Of a stretch of DNA of 64,000 nucleotides, positions 9,048 to 19,252 are shown in pieces; position 1 is the stretch's first letter, and every line of letters begins with the position of its first letter. The notes beneath the pieces were generated by a model. The model saw only the letters and a program-made list of their open reading frames with translations. It was not told the origin of the DNA and made no database searches. This DNA is from CAVZZG01 sp963779685 (GTDB lineage Bacteria > Actinomycetota > Thermoleophilia > Gaiellales > F1-60-MAGs149): the NCBI GenBank assembly GCA_963779685.1, contig CAVZZG010000003.1:2356001-2420000 (forward strand), read 5' to 3'. Position numbers and translations under genes: made by a program.

Positions 9048-11273
9048 TTACGGACTCGGGCGGCGCGGCAGAACGTCCCGGTCCTCAGGCGAGGCCGTCA
9101 TGTCGCCGAAGGCGGCGATGAGCACGAGGCATCCGGCCAGGTACCCCGCGACGATGTGGCGCGGGTAGTAGTAGTACACCTGCACGAACACGTGGCCGAT
9201 GAGGAACGAGATGGGGATCAGGGGCAGGAGCGCGATCCACCACCGCCGCCGGAACCAGACGAGTACGATCACGGGCAACGCCAGCAGGCCGAACTGCGCG
9301 CAGCGAACCGCCCACTCGAACGCGTTCGTCGTCTTCACCGCCTTGTACCACTGCCGGATGACCAGCACCCCGGCGAGCTGGTTGCGCAAGACGATCCGGA
9401 CGTGGCGGTCAGTCGGGTGCTGGAGCAACTCGGTCGGCGAGAGCGGGAACGTCTCGGGCAGCCGCGGCGTCTGCTGAAGGAACACTGCGCGACCGCCGTA
9501 CCCGACGTTGTGGGCGAACGGCAGCAGCGCAATGCAAAGCGCCGGCAACAGGACGGCCGCCGCCGCCCGGCGCGGTGCCGGCCCCTCCAGGCCCGCGCGG
9601 CGCCGAATGAGCAGTCGCACGAGCAGCACGCCGGCCAGCGTGAGGAGCCCGATGGTCTGGTCGCCGCGGAACGTGAACATCACCCCGAGCAGCACCGAGG
9701 CGGCGAGGGCGGCCCCGACCGACCGGCCGCGGAGCGCCAGCGGCACCACGACCAGCATGCAGATCCACGTCGGATACTCGGAGCGCAGCACGTACGATCC
9801 GGTGGCGACGTCCGCCGTGCCGAGGTAGACGATCGAGAGCCCGACGACGAGCCAGAAACCACCGGCCCGGGCGACGCGCCCGAGTGGCCCGCCGCGAGCG
9901 AGGACGGGCGGCGTCCGGCCGCGGGCCACCAGCATCTCGACCGCGTACAGCAGGCCGAGGGAGAGGCCCATCAGGCCGAACGCGTAGATGAGGCCGTCGC
10001 GATCACCGGTCACCAGGTGCTGGAGGTACATGAGGTACCGCATGGCCGCCGAGTACACGAACGTGCTCTCGCCGGCGCGGAGATTCCGATCGACGAGGAT
10101 CGAACGCGCCTGGGACTCGTAGGTGAGCGGATCACCGCCACCGTCGCGGTAGGTGACGACGCCAAACGCCACGCCCGTCGTCGCCCGCACCACAGCGACG
10201 GCCAGGACGCCGCTCGCCGCCGCGCCGGCGAGCATCATGAGCCGGAAGCCGACGCGGGCGCGCACAGCCACCCAGGGGACGACGGCAAGCAGCATGAACA
10301 GGCCGGTGAGCTGTTTCGAGTGGGCCGACGGCCCGTGCCCGGTCGCGATCACCACCGCCGCCGCCAGCGACGCCAGCAGGACCAGCACCGCGACCCGCGA
10401 TCGCAGGATCTCCGCGGCCAGCATCCCGGCCGCCACCGCGACGGCGATCGCAAGGCAGATCCCTGCGAGCAGAGCGACGCCGCGAACCGACCGCTCCGCC
10501 GGCACGGCTGCGACCAGCGCGCCGTGCGCGTCGCGCAGGCTGATCGCGGCGTACGCCGGGCCTGACCCGTCGGCCGGCGTCCAGGCGTACCGCATCCGGA
10601 TGGGCACGGTCCCGTCGGCGGGCACGGTCACCGTGCGGCTCCGCCCGTAGCTGGGCGGGAGGATCGCCGACCGCTGACCGACCTTCACGTCGCCCTCGCC
10701 GACGTAGGTGATCGCGACGCCGCGGTGGGCCCCGATCGTCCCGGTCCACACGACGTTGAACTCCAGCCGGTCGCGGTTGATCGGCATCGGCGGGTAGTAG
10801 TCGTAACGATGCGAGTTGGCGGCCGACAGGAGCCAGTTCGAGCGGCGCAGACCCGGGTGACGCCCCCAGGTGCGGAAGTCGATCCGGCGGTCGAGCCGTG
10901 TCCGCGAATCCGCCAGCGGGTCGTCGTAGGAGCGCTCGCACCGGTACGTGGGTGGCGGCGTGACGGAGGGCGTGACGATCTGGTAGCAGCCGCTGAACCC
11001 GACCGGAGTCGCGAAGGACAGCGCAACCTTGAGCACGATGGCGGCGGCGGCGGGCACGAGGGCAAGCCGCGCGAGTCGTGGCCACATCGGCGACCCGAAC
11101 GCCAACAGCATCAGGCCCGTCGCGAAGGTCGCAAGCTCGGCGGCGGTGTCGACCGTCCCGCCCGGCAACCACGGCACGCTCCGCACCGGGACGAGCACCG
11201 CCACCACGACGAACGCGCCGAGCAACCGGGCTTCATGCCCGTCCATCCGCGCGCGCAGACCCCGTCCCCTCAC
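9048..11273 (-). CDS. large polytopic membrane protein, GT-C glycosyltransferase-like
   Basis: About 741 residues with two early membrane helices, an extracellular beta-rich insert (about 75-245, containing RCERSYDDPLAD and a possible carbohydrate-binding fold), then about ten further helices. The topology, with a large loop after the first helices and a Tyr/His-rich end (VQVYYYYPRHIVAGY), resembles GT-C type lipid-linked sugar transferases or O-antigen-type membrane proteins. No diagnostic DxD motif could be placed, so the activity is uncertain. The start at 11273 (GTG) is the longest; ATG at 11246 is an alternative just before the first helix. Confidence 0.6.
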   Translation of the reverse strand: MRGRGLRARMDGHEARLLGAFVVVAVLVPVRSVPWLPGGTVDTAAELATFATGLMLLAFGSPMWPRLARLALVPAAAAIVLKVALSFATPVGFSGCYQIVTPSVTPPPTYRCERSYDDPLADSRTRLDRRIDFRTWGRHPGLRRSNWLLSAANSHRYDYYPPMPINRDRLEFNVVWTGTIGAHRGVAITYVGEGDVKVGQRSAILPPSYGRSRTVTVPADGTVPIRMRYAWTPADGSGPAYAAISLRDAHGALVAAVPAERSVRGVALLAGICLAIAVAVAAGMLAAEILRSRVAVLVLLASLAAAVVIATGHGPSAHSKQLTGLFMLLAVVPWVAVRARVGFRLMMLAGAAASGVLAVAVVRATTGVAFGVVTYRDGGGDPLTYESQARSILVDRNLRAGESTFVYSAAMRYLMYLQHLVTGDRDGLIYAFGLMGLSLGLLYAVEMLVARGRTPPVLARGGPLGRVARAGGFWLVVGLSIVYLGTADVATGSYVLRSEYPTWICMLVVVPLALRGRSVGAALAASVLLGVMFTFRGDQTIGLLTLAGVLLVRLLIRRRAGLEGPAPRRAAAAVLLPALCIALLPFAHNVGYGGRAVFLQQTPRLPETFPLSPTELLQHPTDRHVRIVLRNQLAGVLVIRQWYKAVKTTNAFEWAVRCAQFGLLALPVIVLVWFRRRWWIALLPLIPISFLIGHVFVQVYYYYPRHIVAGYLAGCLVLIAAFGDMTASPEDRDVLPRRPSP

Positions 11274-11354
11274 GGCGAGGATTCAAGCAAATGCGTCGCC
11301 CGACCCGCGCTGCGCCATCGCCGAGTCGACGTAGGAACCTCCCTCGCTGCCGCC

Positions 11355-11443
11355 ACTCGATGAGGCTGGCCGCGCCGAACCAGACGGTGCCCTTGGTACT
11401 TACGTCGGAGAAGCGGATCACGGCCTTGGCGAAGGCGGTGATG
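11355..11443 (-). pseudogene. orphan copy of the C-terminal tail of the beta-helix protein
   Basis: About 29 codons read FAKAVIRFSDVSTKGTVWFG then AASLIE, closely matching the end of the remnant at 1479-1570 (FTKAVIRFTYAKAEGTVWFD, then AVSLIE). The similarity is obvious at DNA level as well. Here the stop codon is lost (Trp follows SLIE), nothing related lies upstream, and a new plus-strand gene begins 35 bases away. It is a decayed duplication or recombination scar. Confidence 0.6.
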
Positions 11444-11477
11444 GCTCGGTAGGATCGCCCTGACGAGGAGGACGGAT

Positions 11478-12455
11478 ATGGCGACGGTTGGCGGAACGAG
11501 CGGGACGCGGCGTACGGCGCTGGCGGGGATGGCCGGCGGGCTCGCCGCACTGGCTGTCCGTGCATTGGGCGAACCCGACCGGGCCGAGGCGGCGAACGGG
11601 GCGGCGGTCAAGGCGGGTGGGAGCGTGTCGGCCACGGCGCCGACCGTGATCTCGTCCAGCACCGACGCCATCCGCGGGATCACCTCGGGCGGCAGCACGA
11701 GCAACGGTGTGTACGGCAAGAGCACGAAGGGGCGCGGCGTGACCGGCGCCGGATCGGTCGGGGTACTCGGGTCGGGCGGCACCGGCGTGCAGGGCATCAC
11801 CAAGACCGCCACGGGCGCGGGCGTCGTCGGCAACGCCTCCGGCGCTACCGGGCGCGGCATGCTCGGGTATGCCAGCGCCACCAGCGGCGCGACGATCGGC
11901 GTGTCGGGCGTGGTGGACAGCCCCCAGGGAATCGGCGTTCGCGGCAAGGCCACCGGTGCGGCCGACGGCATCGGCGTCCGCGGTGAGGCGATGGGCACGG
12001 CCGGTATCGGCGTCCAGGCCGCGGCCGGCTTTGTCGGGGTGTGGAGCATCGTCAGCGGATCGAACGCCGAGGCGGCGGTGATCGGCGACTCGCCCTTCCG
12101 CGGGGTCGTCGGCCGCTCGAACGGTGGCGGCGGCGTGGGCGTGGTGGGCGTCGCCGAAGGCGACCCCAGCACGATCGGCGGCCGGTTCGAGAACGCCGTG
12201 CCGGGCGGTGTGGCATTGCGCGTGGAGGGCCGGGCGCAGTTCACCACGGCTGGAATCGTCACCATCCCGGCGAGCTCGAGCTTCGTGCAGGTCATCGGCC
12301 CAACCGTCCCGACGGGTGGCCTCGTGCTGGCCACGCTGACCTCCGACCCGGGCAACGACGCCGTACTGCAGTACGTCGACCAGACGTCGTTCACGATCGT
12401 GCTGAACAAGGCCTGCACCCAGGCCTGCACCGTGGGCTACTTCATCCTCGGCTGA
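11478..12455 (+). CDS. Tat-exported glycine-rich repeat protein
   Basis: 325 residues. A twin-arginine signal (TRRTALAGMAGGLAALAV) precedes a mature part made of irregular GVxG / GxGVxG repeats (for example GVYGKSTKGRGVTG and GIGVRGEAMGTAGIGVQ), predicted to form an elongated beta structure. A C-terminal beta-sandwich follows from about 240, with two cysteines near the end (CTQACTVG). Such proteins are numerous in soil actinobacteria and are presumed surface or matrix proteins. GAGGAGGA ends just before the ATG. Function unknown. The duplicated scar on the opposite strand lies immediately upstream. Confidence 0.75.
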   Translation: MATVGGTSGTRRTALAGMAGGLAALAVRALGEPDRAEAANGAAVKAGGSVSATAPTVISSSTDAIRGITSGGSTSNGVYGKSTKGRGVTGAGSVGVLGSGGTGVQGITKTATGAGVVGNASGATGRGMLGYASATSGATIGVSGVVDSPQGIGVRGKATGAADGIGVRGEAMGTAGIGVQAAAGFVGVWSIVSGSNAEAAVIGDSPFRGVVGRSNGGGGVGVVGVAEGDPSTIGGRFENAVPGGVALRVEGRAQFTTAGIVTIPASSSFVQVIGPTVPTGGLVLATLTSDPGNDAVLQYVDQTSFTIVLNKACTQACTVGYFILG

Positions 12456-12489
12456 CGAGGCACGCCTTGCTCAGGTGGACAGACGGGGG

Positions 12490-14268
12490 CTATCCGCGAG
12501 TGTCGCGGAGTTCGGCCAGGCGGTCACGCACCTGCCCGGCCTGGGCGAGGTTGTGCTTCCGTTCGTAGCACTCGAGCGCCTGGAGGAGCGTCGCCTCGGC
12601 CTCGTCGCGTCGACCGGCCGTTGTGAGGACGTCGGCGAGATCCCAGAGTGCGTCGCCGTGGAAGCTGAGTGCGTCCGTTCGTTCCATGATCGCGACGGCC
12701 TCGCCGGCGAGGCTCTCCGCCTCAGCATGGTGTCCACGGCTCGCGTCGACAAGCGCCTGCACCTGCCGCCAGAGAGCCTGTGCGTAAACATCCTGCCCTG
12801 TCTCGTCCATGGCCCGGGCACGCTGTGCCAGTGGCTCGGCCTCCTCATGGCGGCCGAGCGCGCACAGCGAGCGGCCAAGCAAGGGCGCGAAGGTCGGGAG
12901 GAAGCCGCGCAGGCCGCCCGTCTCGGCCATGTCGCAGAACCGGCGAAAGTGCACGGCCGCGCCGGCCTGGTCGCCGGCGGTCACCGCCATGAAGCCCAGC
13001 AGGTAGTCGACCTCGTCGTCGCCCGTGAGCTCACGCCAGCGCTCGCTGGCGTCGCGCGCGATCGGATCGGCCTCGTCGAAGCGTGCGAGCATGAGCAGGA
13101 GCCACGCGCGTGAGAGCAAGATCGAGGGGTGCGGATTGTCTGGGAGGAGGGCGTCGATGGTGCGGAGCGCCTCGTCTGCCGGCCGCGGCCCGTAGGCAAG
13201 CGCGCGGTCGAGACGGAAGAGATCCGATCTGCGCTGGCCCGCCAACCGGGCGTGGCGGAGCGCCTGCTCGGCGGCATGCGCGTAGTCGTCGTAGTGGCAC
13301 CGCCAGTTCGCCACTCCGTAGGTGAGCGCGTCCCAGACGTGCACCAGCCCGGCGTGATCGCCGACGTCTTCGAGCAGCGGCAGTGCCTTCCGCGCGAGTT
13401 CCTCCACCTCGTCGATGGCCGGATCGGCCGCGAAGAACGAGCGGTAGTACAGGGCGTCGCAGCGGGCCAGCGCCTCGCCCGCTTCCTCGCCGGCCGCCCG
13501 CGCGCGGTCGGCGGCCGCGGTGGCAAGTGCTGCACTGACCTCCGGTGTGTGGTGGACGAGCGCCTGGGCGAGGTCGAGTTCGAGCACGACGTCGAGCCGC
13601 ATCGGTCGGATCAGCTCGAGCGCCCGCTCGAGCAGTCCGGCCGCGGCGCGTGCGTCGCCCCGCCAGAGCGCACGCCGGCCGGCCGCGGTGAGCCGCTCGC
13701 CGGCGCGCTCGGCCAGCGACCGGTCGGGCTCCCCGAGGTCGGCCCGATAGCGAGCGGCCTGCTCGAGGTGGTAGCCGAGGATCTCGTCCAGCTCGACCAG
13801 TTCGACTCCGCGCTGGTCCAGCCAGCCGGCGAAGCGTTCGTGCAGCTCCGCCCGCGACGACTTGGGGAGCGCGTCGTAGGCGGCATCGCGGATCAGCAGG
13901 TGACGGAAGCGGAAGCCGTCCTCGCGCGCGAAGTGCGCCGTCTCGGGGCGGATCAGCTCCCTGCGCACGAGCGCGGCCAGACGCGGCGTCACCTGAACCT
14001 CCTCCGGGCCAAGCGCCTGCACCGCGCCCCGATGGAAGACCTCGCCCTCGACCGCGCCACGCTCGAGCACCCGCCGCTCGGCCGCGTCCAGCTGGTCGAG
14101 GCGGGCCGCGAGCAGCGCCTTCAACGTCGCCGGCACCTCGACCTCGTCTGCCGCCTCGTCGGTCATCGCCAGCATCTCGCCGATGAAGAGCGGGTTGCCG
14201 CCGGCGGCATGAGCGATCTTGGCGCACAGCTCCGGCGGGACGGCCGCGCCGATCAGGCTGCGCCGCAT
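12490..14268 (-). CDS. TPR/helical C-terminal half of cyclase-AAA regulator (frameshifted)
   Basis: This frame continues the ATPase of the neighbouring upstream segment: it opens with SLIGAAVPPELCAKIAHAAG then GNPLFIGEML, the sensor region of STAND/AAA ATPases, and proceeds through winged-helix (RRVLERGAVEGEVFHRGAVQ) and long TPR-like repeats (about 190-590). The preceding frame ends in LAPLSNQ at the same place, and removing one G of the GG near 14,270 restores a single protein of about 965 residues. It should therefore be read together with 14270-15394. The TPR region normally senses protein or ligand and regulates the cyclase or ATPase. Confidence 0.75.
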   Translation of the reverse strand: MRRSLIGAAVPPELCAKIAHAAGGNPLFIGEMLAMTDEAADEVEVPATLKALLAARLDQLDAAERRVLERGAVEGEVFHRGAVQALGPEEVQVTPRLAALVRRELIRPETAHFAREDGFRFRHLLIRDAAYDALPKSSRAELHERFAGWLDQRGVELVELDEILGYHLEQAARYRADLGEPDRSLAERAGERLTAAGRRALWRGDARAAAGLLERALELIRPMRLDVVLELDLAQALVHHTPEVSAALATAAADRARAAGEEAGEALARCDALYYRSFFAADPAIDEVEELARKALPLLEDVGDHAGLVHVWDALTYGVANWRCHYDDYAHAAEQALRHARLAGQRRSDLFRLDRALAYGPRPADEALRTIDALLPDNPHPSILLSRAWLLLMLARFDEADPIARDASERWRELTGDDEVDYLLGFMAVTAGDQAGAAVHFRRFCDMAETGGLRGFLPTFAPLLGRSLCALGRHEEAEPLAQRARAMDETGQDVYAQALWRQVQALVDASRGHHAEAESLAGEAVAIMERTDALSFHGDALWDLADVLTTAGRRDEAEATLLQALECYERKHNLAQAGQVRDRLAELRDTRG

Positions 14269-14269
14269 C

Positions 14270-15394
14270 CTGATTGCTCAACGGGGCGAGGCGCACCGTC
14301 ACGGGCCAGGAGGGGCGGCTCTCGAGCAGCTCCGGGCGGGCCATGCAGACGACGAGCAGCGGCGCGCCACCCGAGAGCAGGGCGACATGCTCGACGAGGT
14401 CGCGGAACGCCTCCTCACCCCACTGGATGTCGTCGAACAGCACCACCAGCGGCGCCTGCTCCTCGAGCAACCTGCGGAACGCCCACGCGATCTCCTCCGC
14501 CGAGGTCCCCGCCTCCGACTCGCCCAGCAGTGAGCGGATTGCCGCCGCAGCGGCCGGATCGGACGGCAACGCGGCCAGCTGCTTCACGACCTCGACGACC
14601 GGCCAGTAGGTGATGCCGGCGCCGTAGGGCAGGCAGCGGCCGAAAACCACCCGGGCCTCGATCGTTGCCAGCGCCTCCGACGCGAGCCGCGACTTGCCGA
14701 GGCCCGCGTCGCCGACGATCGTGACGAGTTCGCAGCGCTGCTGCTCGCGCGCCCGGTCCCATGCCTCGCGCACGGTCGCCAGTTCGCGCTCGCGGCCGAC
14801 GAACACCGAGTCGTGCCGGCGCGCGGTCGCCGCGCGCGCCTCGATCAGCCGGAAGGCCGGCACCGGCTGGCGCTTTCCCTTCAATGCCAGCGGCTCGACC
14901 GACTCCACATCGACCGCATCGCCGGCGAGTTCGCGCGTCGCCGCCGCGATCAGCACCTGCCCCGGCTCCGCCGCCTGCTGCAACCGCGCCGCGACGTTCA
15001 CCGCGTCGCCGGTCACCAGCCGCTCCTCGGTTCCCGTCACCACCTCACCCGTGCTCACGCCGATCCGCCCCTCGATCCCCAGCCCGGGGAGCGCGTCACG
15101 CATCTCCACGGCCGCCCGGCACGCCCGCAACGCATCGTCCTCGTGGACCGCCGGCACCCCGAACACCGCCATCACGGCGTCGCCGATGAACTTCTCGACC
15201 GAACCACCGTGGCTCTCGACGATGCGCTGCATGCGGTCGAAATACCGAGCCAGCACAGCGCGCAGCGCCTCCGGATCGACCGACTCGCCGAGGGACGTCG
15301 AACCGACCACGTCACAGAACAGCACCGACACGACCTTGCGCCGCTCACCGGAACCGCCGCCGAGGGTCCCAGCCTCAGACATCGGTACTGCCAT
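14270..15394 (-). CDS. class III adenylate/guanylate cyclase - AAA ATPase N-terminal half
   Basis: About 375 residues. A class III cyclase domain occupies about 18-195, with both metal-binding Asp segments (FCDVVGSTSL and FIGDAVMAVFGVP) and the NVAARLQQAAEPGQVLI turn. It is followed by a predicted AAA/STAND ATPase with Walker A GDAGLGKSRLA and Walker B VVLFDDIQWGEE. The pattern (cyclase, ATPase, TPR) is a widespread actinobacterial signalling architecture. The frame derails after LAPLSNQ near 14,270, and the rest of the protein is in the next frame. Whether the cyclase makes cAMP cannot be told from the motifs alone. Confidence 0.82.
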
Positions 15395-15749
15395 CCGACC
15401 CGATCGAGCCGCCCCACCCCGTAGTGGAGGCGGGCACCGGCCCTCCGGCCCGGTCGATCACGCAACGACCCCGTCGGAGATCGCCTGAAGAACGGTGCTG
15501 GTCACGACCACAGCAACATACCCTCCCGCGCCGCGGCGGCGAGACGAGGATCCAGGTAGGTAGCGCGTCGCACTGACCGGCTTGCTGCGAATGGGCGGCG
15601 ATGGCCGTCGTCGTCAGCGTCGTCATGGAGCACCGCGACACCGGTCGCCCCCGCGGCGACGGCGCTCAGACACTCGGCAGTCCAAGCCGCCGTCTTGGGA
15701 CGCAGCGTTACGGACGTGCGCGGGACGAGCGCGCAACCCCTGAACCCCC
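15395..15749. other. intergenic, no gene recognised
   Basis: The 355 bases between the end of the kinase/SBP gene and the cyclase start hold only short Arg-rich frames without ribosome sites or family motifs. No hairpin of more than 7 bp or promoter consensus stood out. It should contain the cyclase promoter, since that gene is transcribed away from the window's left side. Confidence 0.4.
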
Positions 15750-16787
15750 TCAGCGGACGGTGAGGAGCTCCCAGAGGGAGCCGTTGAGCTGGTCCTGCTG
15801 GCCGTAGTTTCCGACCCGCTTGCCGAGGAACACGACATTGAGGCCGCTCCAGAGCGGGAGCCAGGCTGCCTCGTCGGTGAGGTGCCGGTCGAGCGCCGTC
15901 CAGTCCCGGGCCTGGCGAACGGGGTCGGTCTCGGCGTTCGCTGCGGCGGTCAGTCGCTTCGTCTCGGCGTCGCAGAACGCGCCGTCGGCGATGCCTAAGG
16001 GATCGCAGTCGCCCGTGATGTTCGCCGAGCTCGGACGCGGCTGGCGGTCGACCGAGTTCGTCACTGCAGCAGAGCTCGCGGATCTGGGAGTGGTCGTCCT
16101 GGTACTGCTGCCAATCGCCGGAGAGCGTCTTGACCACCGGCTGCAGCCCGATCGCGCTGAGGGTCTTCAGGAGGAGCTTGCTTCTCGGTGCGAGGAAGCC
16201 GGGAAACTCGTTCGGGTTCTGCCCGCGACCATAGAGCGCGACCGTGACCTTGGCGCCGTTTGCGCCGGCGCGCCGGACGAGCGCGCGGGCCCTGGCGATG
16301 TCGGGCGCGCCGGTGGCGAGGCCGTCAGCGGTGTAGGGACAGTAGGGCAGGTAGCCGGTTACACCCGGTCGGATGGTCTGGCAGGTGGGGACACTCGTGA
16401 ACGGTGCGGTGCGGGTGATCGCCGACCGGTCGATGGCGTAGTTGATCGCGCGGCGGACATCGCGTGAAGACAGCGGGAAGTGCCGCGGGTCAAAGGCGAG
16501 GCCGGGGAAGAGCCCTATCGTGGGAGTCTCGTACACCTGCGATGGGTACTGCTGCAAGAGACGGTCGACCTCGGCCGCCGTCATGTACGCGAGCTCGCCG
16601 TCGGCTCGGCCGGATTCGACGAGCGCGATCTGCTGTGGGCGGGTGTTGCCGAGCAGCCAGTCGATCTCGTCCGGGTTACCGTCCGGCCGGGCGTCTGCCG
16701 ACCAGACGTGGAAGTACGGGTTGCGCCGCTCGACTAGCTTCGTCGGCGTCTGCGACGCCATCAGGTACGGGCCGGTGTCCGGGCACG
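15750..16787 (-). CDS. C-terminal part of the fused peptide-binding (SBP_bac_5) domain, frameshifted
   Basis: Two frames joined near 16,060. The first begins PDTGPYLMASQ and continues LVERRNPYFHVWS, YETPTIGLFPGLAFDPRHFPL and DVRRAINYAIDRSAI, the classic core of oligopeptide-binding proteins (hinge and ligand-closing lobe). The second begins VTNSVDRQPRPSSANITGD and ends in WLPLWSGLNVVFLGKRVGNY, the usual final strand of the family. Both joints, here and at 16,788, are mended by removing one base. This part belongs to the single polypeptide that starts with the kinase at 19154 and should face outside the cell. Confidence 0.72.
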
Positions 16788-16788
16788 G

Positions 16789-18211
16789 CCCGGTCCCAGG
16801 ATCCGTCGACGGCCGTGCCGGGTGGCACGGGTGCGGTGGGTGTCAGCGTCAGGCCGTGGATGAAGCCGGCGTCCGGCTTCTTCAGGTGGAACGTGACCGT
16901 GCCGGCGGCGTCGTCGGCCACCACCGCGCCCGACAGGTCGCACGTCGTCGGCGTCGGCGGCGTGTCGAGACACTCCTGGAAGCCGACGAGGTCGGTGAAC
17001 GTGTCGTTAAAGGGCGTCGTCCCTCGCTGATCGCTCCACGGCACCTTGAACTGGCCGACGGCGAGCCGGTGGAACGTCCGGACGAAGTCGCTCGGCTTGA
17101 CCTCGACACCGGTCGAGTAGCGGATGCCGCGCCGGACATGGAAGACATAGCTGCGGCCGCCGTCGGTGGGACGGGGGAGCGCTTCGGCCAGGTCAGGCAC
17201 GGGTTCGAAGCCGGCACTGCCGCTCGCGCGCCGGTAGCGCACGAGCGTATCCCACACCCAGGTCGTCGTGTTCTCATTGTCGATCGCGGGATCCATGACC
17301 CACTGGTCGTCGATGGTGGCCATCCGCAACACCCCGCCCCGATGGCTCGACGGCAGCCCCACGGTCGTCGCCAGCACGGTGCCGCCCGTCGCGACGAGAC
17401 TGGCGGCCGTCGCGTGCAGCGTCTCGACGCGCGTCGCTTGCGGGTTCGAAGGCGTCAGCCGGTAAACGCTGCCGGTGTCGTCGTCGGCCACTAGCACGCC
17501 GTTGCCGGTGGACGCGACCGTCCCGGGCGATCGCCCGACTGGCACCGTCGCGACCACGGCGTTTCGGGCCGGGTCGATCCGGCTGACCGTGCCGTCCGAA
17601 CGGTTCGCGACCCAGAGGCTGTCGCGGCTGGCCGCCAGCGCAACCGGGGAGCGTCCGACCCCGATGGTGTCGATCACGTCACCGGTGGCCGCATCGATGC
17701 GGGTCACGGAGTCCTGCACGTCGCTGGTCGCCCAGACCGACCCGAACGCCGCCACCACCGCCGTCACCCCGGCGCCGATCGGGATCGTGCGGATGACCAA
17801 GCCGTGGGCGATGTCGAACCTCGACACCGTGCCGTCAAGCCGGCTCGCGATCCACAACGACCCGCCCGCCGCAGCCATCGCCCCCGGCGCGTTCGCGACC
17901 GGCACCTGCTCGCCGATCTGCCCACTAGCCGGGTCTATCCGCAAGAGACTACGCCCGGTGTCGAGCGTCGCCCAGACCGCGCCGTCCGCAGCCACCAGGC
18001 CGTTCACGATCCCGCCGACGGCGACGCGCTGGGTGATCTGGCGCGTCGCCCGGTCGACCCGCACCACCTGATAGGCGCCGGCCCGCGCCACCCACACCCC
18101 ATCCGGGGCGACAACGAGCGCGGTCGGCCGCTGCCCGAGCGGCAGCACATCGACAAGCGCGCCGCTCTCCGCATCCAGCGCCACCAGCGCGTCGGGCTGC
18201 GGGACGGGTGC
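16789..18211 (-). CDS. middle part: beta-propeller plus N-terminal SBP lobe, frameshifted at both ends
   Basis: About 470 residues. Roughly seven YVTN/NHL-like blades (repeats such as GSLWIASRLDGTVSRFD and GSVWATSDVQDSVTRID) are followed by the N-terminal SBP_bac_5 lobe (GGVLRMATIDDQWVMDPAID, then YVFHVRRGIRYSTG and VKPSDFVRTFHRL). The upstream end joins the kinase transmembrane helix through QPDALVALDAESG; the downstream end joins at AVDGSWDRAV. The propeller may act as a spacer or second ligand sensor between membrane and binding lobe. The architecture is established for some actinobacterial kinases, but the ligand is unknown. Confidence 0.72.
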
Positions 18212-18212
18212 C

Positions 18213-19154
18213 GGGCCGCCCCGACGAGCCGGTCGCCACCAGCGCCACCACGGCCGCAGCGGCGACCATCACCACGCCGGCCGCCGCGACCACCACACGA
18301 CGACGACGGCGCCTATCCGCCGCGCCGACCGGCTCGGCGAGCGCCACGGTCAACGCCGACGCAAACGCGCTGCAGGAATCGAACCGCTTCGCCGGATCCT
18401 TCGCAAGTCCCCGCGCGAGCACCGCGTCGACGGCCGGCGGCAGCGACGCGACCAGCGCCGACGCGCGCGGAGGCGCATCGCTGAGATGCGCGTAGACGGC
18501 CGCCACCTCGCTATCCCGTGGAAACGGCACCTCACCCGTCAGACACTCGAACGCCACACACGCCAGGCCGTACTGATCGGCCTGACCGGTGAGCGGATCG
18601 CCCTCGATCTGCTCCGGCGACACGTACCCGACGGTTCCACTGAACCCCTCGTCCCGCGACAGGCTGTCCGGCGACATCGCCATCCGCGCGAGGCCGAAGT
18701 CCGCCAGCAGCGCACGATCTCCATCGAGAAGGATGTTCCCCGGCTTCACATCACGATGGATCACGCCGGCACCGTGCGCAGCATCCAGCGCGCTGGCGAT
18801 ATCGCTCACGAACCGAGCCGTCGCCTCCGCCGCGAGACCACCCCGCACGAGCCGGTCGGCGAGCGTGCCACCCGGGACGTACCGCATCGCCAGGAACAGG
18901 CGGCCATCATCCTCCCCCGTCTGGTACACCGGGACGATCGATGGATGCTCGAGCCGCGCCGCCGCACGCGACTCGCGCAAGAACCGCTCGCGGAACCGCG
19001 CATCGCCCGCCAGCGTCGGCGCCACCACCTTCACCGCCACCAGTCGATCGAGCGCCTCCTCGCGGGCCAGGTACACGGCGCCCATCCCACCCCCGCCGAG
19101 CTGACGCTCGACGAGGTAACCGCCAATCCGCGCGCCAGCACCCAACGCCGACAT
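18213..19154 (-). CDS. PknB-type Ser/Thr kinase domain of a kinase-propeller-SBP fusion
   Basis: The ATG at 19154 starts MSALGAGARIGGYLVERQLG, the Gly-rich loop of a Hanks-type kinase (about 10-32). The catalytic Lys lies in VAVKVV, the catalytic loop is VIHRDVKPGNIL, the metal-binding motif DFGLA, and the activation loop GTVGYVSPEQ is followed by DQYGLACVAFECLTG. A basic juxtamembrane stretch (DRRRRRRVVVAAAG) leads into one membrane helix (about 285-308). After GSSGRP the frame breaks; removing one G near 18,212 continues into the propeller. All catalytic residues are present, so an active receptor kinase is expected. Confidence 0.85.
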
Positions 19155-19252
19155 GCCGCTTAGTCTAGTCCGCGCGCTTCGTTCCGGGCCAGATCTTCAA
19201 CTTCGGTGACATGCGAGCAGTCAAGGGCCTGATCTCTATCGACGGCGGGCGC

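Noticed and set aside
17445..17460. GGTTCGAA text as a tRNA T-loop
   Set aside because: It is inside the propeller coding sequence and no acceptor or anticodon stem can be folded around it.
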